Source of the DNA: Glossina fuscipes
Lineage: Eukaryota > Arthropoda > Insecta > Diptera > Glossinidae
Direction of reading: 5' to 3'
DNA: 64,000 bases
Assembly (NCBI RefSeq): GCF_014805625.2
Contig: NW_023998455.1
Coordinates: 3,096,220-3,160,219, forward strand
How positions within the stretch are numbered: the first letter of the stretch is position 1; each line of letters opens with the position of its first letter. The notes below the pieces were generated by a model. The model ran no database searches. It was not told the DNA's origin and saw nothing but the letters and a program-made list of their open reading frames with translations. Shown piece after piece: positions 57,406 to 64,000 of the stretch. The translations under genes and the position numbers were made by a program.

Positions 57406-59657
57406 TATACCCATGACCGAAGGATGGGGGGTATATTCATTTGGTCAAAACCTTTGCAACGTCTAGAAGATAGCTTTAGAGACTCCACAAAATATATATA
57501 TTCTTGCTCAGCATTAAATTCTAAATCGATTTAAGCATATCCGTCCGTCTATGCCTCTGTGTAATGTCTCTTGTGAACATTCTCTTTCAAATTTGGCTGA
57601 AACATCGGAAGTCCTTTGAAAATGGGCCAAATTCTTCGGAGAGCACACCCGTAGCACTACCAAAGGTCCTCTTTTTCAAAACGAATAAAAAATCGTTTTT
57701 CTGCTCGTTACTCATAAACTAAAGGCAGATAAATGTACAAAGGTAGGCGGGCATATTGTAAGGGCGATGTTTTAGGTCCAGTGGAAATGGGAAAACTTGA
57801 CCACACCTACCCAATGATAGAGAGTAACAATATTTAATTTTTTTTTTTCAATATTTTTATAAAGCAAGCAGGAGCAAGCTTCAAAAACCCCATAAAGTAT
57901 ACAAATTCTTGGCCAGTACCAAATTTGGAAGGCATTTCTCCCTGTTCATTGGTCCATTTGTCTGTTTGCGCAACTTGAAAATGTAAATATCGCCTACAAA
58001 TTTGCAAAAGAATTTGGAAATGACTTAAACTTTTCAAAGGACACGCCTACAACGTCCACATGCCTCTATGATAACAACTTTTATTTTGAAAATAGAAAAA
58101 ATCAACCGCGTCCACTTCAGACTATAGAGCATATTCGTCTGTTTTCCCGGCCATCGGTCTCTCTGCGCAACTGTGTAGCATATGTGGTAAAGATTCTCCG
58201 GTTAGCGAATATCGTATAAGAATTTGGAAATGACTTCAACTTTTCCAAGCACACGCCTGCAACATGTCTAGGCGATAAAACCGTTTATTTTGAAAATAGA
58301 AAAAACCACGCTCAGCCCATATTGTCGAGCATCAGAATTTACTACTTTGACTTCTTTGTGTCTTCTTTCTTTAATTAATACATGCAAGAATGGAAAAGGG
58401 GTATGACGAATAAGTTCTCCCCTTTTACCTATTTTTACTTTTGAACACATGTCATGAATGCCTGCGGGTAAAGGTGGTAATTGATCAACAAGCACAGTGG
58501 AAGCCTTATGGCGGAAGCAGTCAGTTGATCAATTGGTGAGTCCTGACTACTGGGTGCGGCCCTTCGGGGAGTACTCGTGGTGGTTGTGGTTGGCAGTTCC
58601 AAGCCAAAGTGGAACAATCGAGTGCAGCTAGGCCCTCGCCACTCACCAGAGTGGGGTTTATTGTTCCATACACAATAAACTGATCTGGACTCTGGTGCTG
58701 TTTAGGCCCCTACTCTGTGGGGATTGTCTAACTCGCCAGGGGGCGTAGTACGCTTAAAAAAGTGGTTTGGGCCACCGTGGGGTTAAGCCTTACAGGCAGG
58801 AACCCACGTTAAACCCTTGCCACAAATTCTGTCTTCTTTCATGGTGTTGGCAAACAAGGAAGTATGGTGAATCCGCCGATGTTCTTAACATCCGCCCAAA
58901 GTATGCCAAAGGCTTTGTAAAACAAACTGGGAGCCACGGGGGTCAGGAGGCTCGCCTCACAAAGCCACGTACGCCTGCGAGTGTATGATGGACTTTGTTC
59001 ATAAAGTCGTTGGAATTAAAGTTTTTCTCAGGAGAGAGTTAATTATACAAAAAGGAATTGACGGATGGCCTTCCCTTTGGCCTATTAATTAATAAACTCT
59101 CTTGAGAATTAATACATGCAAAAATTAAAAAAGGGATTTGACGGAAAGGCTTTTTCCCCTTTTGCCTTATTGTTACTTTTGAACATATGTCACGAATGCC
59201 TGCGGGTAATGGTGGTAATTGATCAAAGGCGCCGTGGAAGCCTTATGGCGGAAGCGAGCGCAATTTTTACCCTTTTTGAACGCATATCGTTGATCAATTT
59301 GTGAGTCCTGACTGCTTGGGTGCGGTCCTTCGGGGCTCGGTACTCGTGGTGGTTGTGGTTGGCAAGTTCCTAGCCAAAGTGGAACAATTTGAGTGCAGCT
59401 AGGCCTTACCACTGACCAGAGTGGGGTTTATTGTTCCATACATAATAAACTGTTCTGGACTTTGGTGCTGCTTAGGCCTCTACTCTGTGGGGATTCTCTA
59501 ACTCGCCAGGGGGTGTATATTACGCTTAAAGTGGCTTAGGCCACCGTGGGGTTAAGCCATCATGGCAGGAACCCACGCTAAACCCAGGTTTTTCGCGGTA
59601 AAGGGTGACGGGTGTACAAGATTCGGTCACGACTGAATATAATTTTCTTACTTGTTC
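57406..59657 (+). mobile_element. Family A INE-1-like element interrupted by a GC-rich insertion
   Basis: It starts TATACCCATGACCGAAGGAT and ends GGGTGACGGGTGTACAAGAT, TTCGGTCACGACTGAA and TAATTTTCTTACTTGTT. The terminal module (AATTTGGAAATGACTT, TTATTTTGAAAATAGAAAAA) is duplicated at about 58005 and 58220. A foreign block at 58371-59587 separates the body from its right end. Confidence 0.65.
58371..59587 (+). mobile_element. GC-rich inserted element, two partial tandem copies
   Basis: Copies begin ATTAATACATGCAA at 58374 and 59108 (734 apart). They share CATGAATGCCTGCGGGTAA/CACGAATGCCTGCGGGTAA, TGAGTCCTGACT, GTACTCGTGGTGGTTGTGG and GCAGGAACCCACG. They also share CCAGAGTGGGGTTTATTG, with the small palindrome GTTTATTGT...ACAATAAAC, and CTAACTCGCCAGGGGG. 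Copy 1 carries about 290 bases more. Composition is sharply GC-richer than all surroundings. No reverse transcriptase or transposase frame is visible. It may be untranslated sequence of a non-LTR retrotransposon or a separate non-autonomous family; I cannot decide. Confidence 0.55.
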
Positions 59658-60807
59658 TATTTACTTTGGTTATTGTAGGCGATATTAGGTCTGGTTTTAA
59701 TCTTCATCCCAAGAAGTGAAAAAAAGTTGTGCGTGAGCATGAGAAAAAGCAGCGAACGGCCGGATATGTCTGGCTTAGGATCACAGCCGACTTAAAAATG
59801 CATACTTACATCGTATGTGCTTTACGCACTCGCATACTTGCTACAACTTACTTTCTCATACGCAATCTATCTTTGTTTGTTTGCAAACATTAAAAAATTT
59901 CACTTTCTTTCTTTCTTTCTTTTTTTTAGGAGTTTGTCATTAAAATTTTTTCATTTCGTTTATAAAAAAAAAAAAAAAAAACGCCCTTAAAAGTCTAACA
60001 ACCAATTATGAGCTAAACAACAATAAGTGTTATGATCTTTACAAGTTTTTATAAGCGAGCGAGAGAGAAATGTTTTTTTTTTTTTTTTTTTGAGAAGACA
60101 AAGCACGTTAGCCGACATCGATTACAAGCAAAAGACTAGAAAACCACAAAAGCAAAAAGTTACTATGATAGTAATTTTTATGGCGTAATCTTGCAAATAT
60201 GAGCAAAAGATCCGTTAGTCTCGTGTGACAGACAGCCTTAAATCAACTTCTTTTTTTTTTAACTTGAACAGATATAGTAAACGAAAGCAAAAAAAAAAAA
60301 AAAGGAAAAAACACCGAAGAAAAAAATCAAATAATAAAAATTTAACAAATTGTTAACTGATTGTTTGAACGGTTATCAACGACAATAGCAACAATAGCAA
60401 CAACAAAAACAAGAAAAAAATGAAAGTTTTTCCTTAACATTTTCATTTTTCTTTATAAAATTTAATTACAAACTATCTATCTTTCACTTTATTGTAATAA
60501 CGAAAAATGAAAAAAAAAGACAAGAAAACAACAAAAAAAAAAGAAAAAAAATTTTTTTTTATTAATATTTTCTTTAGCTCGCTTGGCTTACTTCATCTAA
60601 TATCTTTAATTTAAAATCAATGAAAAACTTTTGCCAGCAAATAATGGCAAAGCCGTGGTTTTTTGTGATCTTTCAAAGGAGCGCAGCCGTTAGAGAGAAA
60701 ATCGCATTGAACTAAAGCGAGTGGAAAAAAAAGCATCATTTGTATTTAATAAGTTTTTATTAAAATCTCATTTTCACTTATCTCAAGTCATTGCGCTTCA
60801 TTTTTTT

Positions 60808-60838
<31 letters not shown>

Positions 60839-61519
60839 CATTTAAGCTTGGATCAATCAATACATGCTACAGTCAAGTCACACTATAATGCCGTTTTTCT
60901 GTTGGGATGATAGGTATTTTCCCCCCGTTGTGTAAGAAAAATTCTTATCCAAATTAGTAATGCAGGAGTAAGCTTCAGTGGCCGCCACGGGCGTACTTAC
61001 CTTCTATTCCTCATTTCAATAAAAATCCTAATATCTCTTCACCTTATACTTCAACTGTTGTTTTTATTAATTGAGTTACGTCACGAAAGAACTTAGCGGC
61101 TAAAGATTAAAATTAAAATACTTATACTTAGCTTAGATCGGACGGAACGGGCGCTCTTCTATCGAAATATCTCTAATTCGGCATCTATAGCGTGCCAATG
61201 ATGAATTTTATATCGAACGATGATGTGTTCGAGCCAGCTGAAGGAAGAAGAAAGTCTTCTTCTTCTTCTTCTTCTTTAATTGACGTTACCAATCGGTAAT
61301 TTAATCACATTGAAGACATGTCAGCTGACCTATCTCTAATGCTGTATTCCCACCTGCACTACTACTGTGCCACTGCATCGTGCCGTACCGTGCAGGCACC
61401 CGTTAAATATTAAAAAAAAATCCATATCTACACTCAATTTGTTGAAAAGATCTAATACAATCTACGTAAATAAATTAGAATCGTACAAATGATATAAGTA
61501 TAAAATACCGAGGAGAGAA
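59658..61519 (+). other. AT-rich intron without recognised exon
   Basis: Many poly-A and poly-T tracts, (CATA)n at about 60808-60835 and (TTC)n at 61255-61276 preceded by its complement GAAGAAGAAAG. No exon seen. Confidence 0.55.
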
Positions 61520-62135
61520 ACTTACTATACACCTAAGGTAAAATATGGATCTTAAGCTAAACGAGCGGCGGGAGGTTGTTGCTTATAATATGATGCAAAG
61601 GGAAAATTGACTTCCGTAAGGTCGATTTCTGAAATACTGAAATTCTGAAAATTCGACTTTTTTCCCATATAAAAATTCAGTTTTCGTAGGACCATTTATA
61701 TGACGGAGCAGCGTCCGAACCAATTTAGAACGCCGATATACTACTACTTTGCCGCTTTTACTGGGAAATTTTGAAAATTGCAATTTTTTTCCATACACCG
61801 ACTTTTCAGAATAGGGCATTATATGAGGAGTGGTCGAGAAAATGGATCGATCCGAATCCTTTTTAAATAGCGTTTGTCTTTGGGTGAAAACACGTCACTG
61901 TACCAAATTTCATCAAAACTTGATCGACAATTTGCGACCCGTAGCATGGACACACCTCATGGGGACAGACGGACAGACGGACAAACAAGCTTAGATCTAT
62001 TCAAAAGCAATTTCTGAAACGATCGGTATAATGTGGTTTTAGAGTGGGTCTACCTTAAGCCCTTCGGCGCGTTACATACGCCTGCACTATGTCCGCTTGG
62101 TATACCCTGTTCTACAAGTGATGCAGGATGTAATC
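61520..62135 (-). mobile_element. Family B INE-1-like element
   Basis: GAAATTTTGAAAATTGCAAT, GGGCATTATATGAGGAGTGG, CACTGTACCAAATTTCATCA, ACAGACGGACAGACGGACAA and CGATCGGTATAATGTGG are in minus-strand family order. It ends with CCCTGTTCTACAAGTGATGC. Confidence 0.6.
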
Positions 62136-62263
62136 ATTGAAAATTTCGCTAAGAACCTTATTATATCTAACTGCTTAACTGCTTAACAACAAATGATGAT
62201 AATTGTATATAAGATTCGAGTATTGCTGTTTAATTTAATTAAAAAAAGTATTTATTAAAATTT

Positions 62264-62300
62264 ATTTTTGTTTTCTTATTTCTTTTATTTGCAGGTAAGT
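62264..62300 (+). promoter_or_regulatory. Candidate recursive (zero-length exon) splice site
   Basis: The sequence is TTTTCTTATTTCTTTTATTT followed by GCAG/GTAAGT, with the junction between 62294 and 62295. A strong pyrimidine tract and 3' splice site abut a consensus 5' splice site with no exon between, the form known for recursive splice sites in long Drosophila introns. It lies on the same strand as, and 7.5 kb after, the last first-exon candidate. A second 5' splice site (ATT/GTAAGTG) follows at 62356. The 61-base stretch between contains stops, as in recursive-splicing exons that are normally skipped. Confidence 0.65.
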
Positions 62301-62360
62301 TTCTGTTTAAATAAATATGTGTGCACAAGTCTTTTACTGCAGCAATGAATTCATTGTAAG

Positions 62361-63992
62361 TGCTTTTTTGATCTTTTTTTCATTTGTTCTGACATTCCAT
62401 TAAAGTAATTGAACCTTTAAAAAGCAGCCCGCATGGTTTCTTTGTTCGCTACGAGTATTGAGTACCAAGCTGGCGAAGCAATAAATTTTACACAATTCCC
62501 CACCCGGCAAAGGTCATTACAAACAGAATTGCTTAAAATATTAGCAAAACAAAAAAAAAAAAAATTTTTTTTCCTTTTTTTTTATTTTTTTTTTTATTTT
62601 TTTCTTTTTTGCAATGAAACCACAAAAGATGGAATAAAATCATAAAACAAAAAAAATCACAAAACCTTAGCTAACAACTCACCCATAAGCAGCGCATACA
62701 AATGAATAAAGAGATCCTAAGGCTCAAGTAAAACGAAGCAAAAAACTAGTTTTAAAAAGCAGCCGCAAAGGAAAACAAAAAAAACAAACTAACAAAAATA
62801 AAAGGAGAACAAAGGCAGGTAAGGTAACGCAGGCCTGAAATACTTCACCGATGTCCCTCAATTTGAGATCATATATTGAAAAAAAATACCGACGAACATG
62901 CTCTCCGTAAACTTGCAAAAAAAAAAATTATTTAAACTTGATAATGTTGTGTATTAATGACGACGACTGACTATATAGCTATGATAATAATGTAAAAGGC
63001 AAAAAAAAAAAAAAAAAATAAAACTCGTTTAGTACATGATCCAACATGAAGTTTAGAATTCTTTTTCAAAAGCACTCAATACGAGTGTACTCACCGCCGC
63101 ACATATTATCAACATGTATAGAACGGCCGGTCGGTTAGGCCACCACCACCACCACCACCATCATCACCACTCAATGCCTTAGAATTATGACGATTGCCAT
63201 GTAATAGATGAAAGAAAGAAAAAGTATTTCAAATTTACTCACTCACTCACTCACTCACTCACTCGCTCACTCACTATACAGGGCTGGCTGGCAGGCAGGC
63301 ATGCATGTATGTATAATAATAAGTCGGTAACACACACGTTAATGTCTGATTATTAAAGGCAAGCAATGAGTTAACTTGTTTAACTGGTTTCTTTATTAAC
63401 TATGTGCTGCACTCTATTATTCTAAGCTACGCAGTATTTATATATGTAAGCACACATATAAAGGCACACATGTCTTCCTCTGTAAAAAGTATCGGGAATT
63501 TTTTTATTATTATTATAATTTTAGACTAATGAAATAAATTCTTGGACTAAAAAAAAAAAGAAGAAAGACATTGAGCTCTCGCAGCACAGGCTATCGGCTC
63601 TAATCTAATTAAATGTAAATTAGATAATGAGCTTAGTAGTATTAATAAAGTAATATATAGAATTGACATTCGATTCTGAAGCTGATTTTAGAATGTCCAA
63701 CGGGTTAGTCCAAATTCCAAAGGGAATTTTTTTAAGAACACTTTCTTTTCAAAGCAGATTCCATCGCATGGAATAGAATTATGGCAATGCTAGCTTCATA
63801 GAGGCAAGCCTTTTCAGTGCCTTTAAGTAATTTTGTGATAATTACATTGCACACCACTTACACACTTACACATTACCGTATAGGAACGTAGGCGTCATCC
63901 AGAAGAACACACAGCACAGAGCTGTCATTATAATATCAATCAGAATTAGAATCATTTGCTTAGGCCAGAGCCACTTTTGTAATATCAATCGT
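62361..63992 (+). other. Intron-like AT-rich sequence
   Basis: Microsatellites: (CAC/CAT)n at about 63141-63170 and (CTCA)n at about 63237-63276. TCTAATCTAATTAAATG followed by TAAATTAGATAATGA forms a small inverted repeat near 63600. No exon recognised. Confidence 0.5.
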
Positions 63993-64000
63993 NNNNNNNN
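63993..64000. other. Run of N, assembly gap or scaffold break
   Basis: Eight undetermined bases at the end of the window. Confidence 1.

Noticed and set aside
62433..62645. 70-codon plus-strand open frame after the recursive splice site
   Set aside because: The second half is poly-A/poly-T derived Lys and Phe, and no splice acceptor or conservation can be seen.

Overview
The window is nuclear DNA of an insect, most likely a higher (schizophoran) fly. It is AT-rich, has sparse coding sequence with long introns, and is full of homopolymers and microsatellites. Its commonest dispersed repeats carry the INE-1/Helentron-type module known from Drosophila (a run like CCCATAAAGTATATATATTC followed by GTCTGTCCGTCTGTCC). 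Both mariner relics and tRNA-derived SINEs fit this. I cannot name the species. The last 8 bases are N, so the sequence stops at a gap.

Region 1 to 17.9 kb is repeat-dominated: a 76-bp satellite at the left end, many INE-1-like elements (called here families A, B and C), a tRNA-type SINE, a frameshifted mariner transposase relic at about 10 kb, a block of broken coding-like sequence at 15.0-16.1 kb that I cannot name, and a second mariner relic at 17.0-17.6 kb.

Region 17.9 to 23.1 kb holds the only two complete genes: convergent, intronless paralogues of 490 and 492 residues. Each is a secreted-type protein with two trypsin-fold-like domains in which every catalytic triad position has been lost, plus a hydrophobic C-terminal tail. 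They look like a diverged tail-to-tail duplicate pair of tandem pseudoproteases.

Region 23.1 to 39 kb is again without recognisable genes: INE-1-like elements, SINE pieces, a tandem tRNA-like array near 28 kb, a 165-bp tandem repeat near 30 kb and a 0.9-kb minisatellite of near-palindromic units at 37.3-38.2 kb.

Region 39 to 64 kb, plus strand, looks like the 5' part of one large gene with several alternative beginnings. Coding exons at 39139-39512 and 40359-40944 join in phase. Separate candidate first coding exons lie at 43916-44701 and 54628-54753. All three sets end in phase 0 at a 5' splice site, so all could join the same downstream exon, which would lie beyond the window. The encoded N-terminal regions are low-complexity, proline/glutamine/serine-rich and basic; I do not recognise the gene. 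In the same long intron, at 62.3 kb, is a textbook-like recursive splice site (pyrimidine tract, GCAG joined directly to GTAAGT). It is followed 61 bases later by a second GTAAGT, an arrangement that suggests staged removal of the intron. A perfect 59-bp-arm palindrome lies at 53.9-54.0 kb, upstream of the last first-exon candidate.
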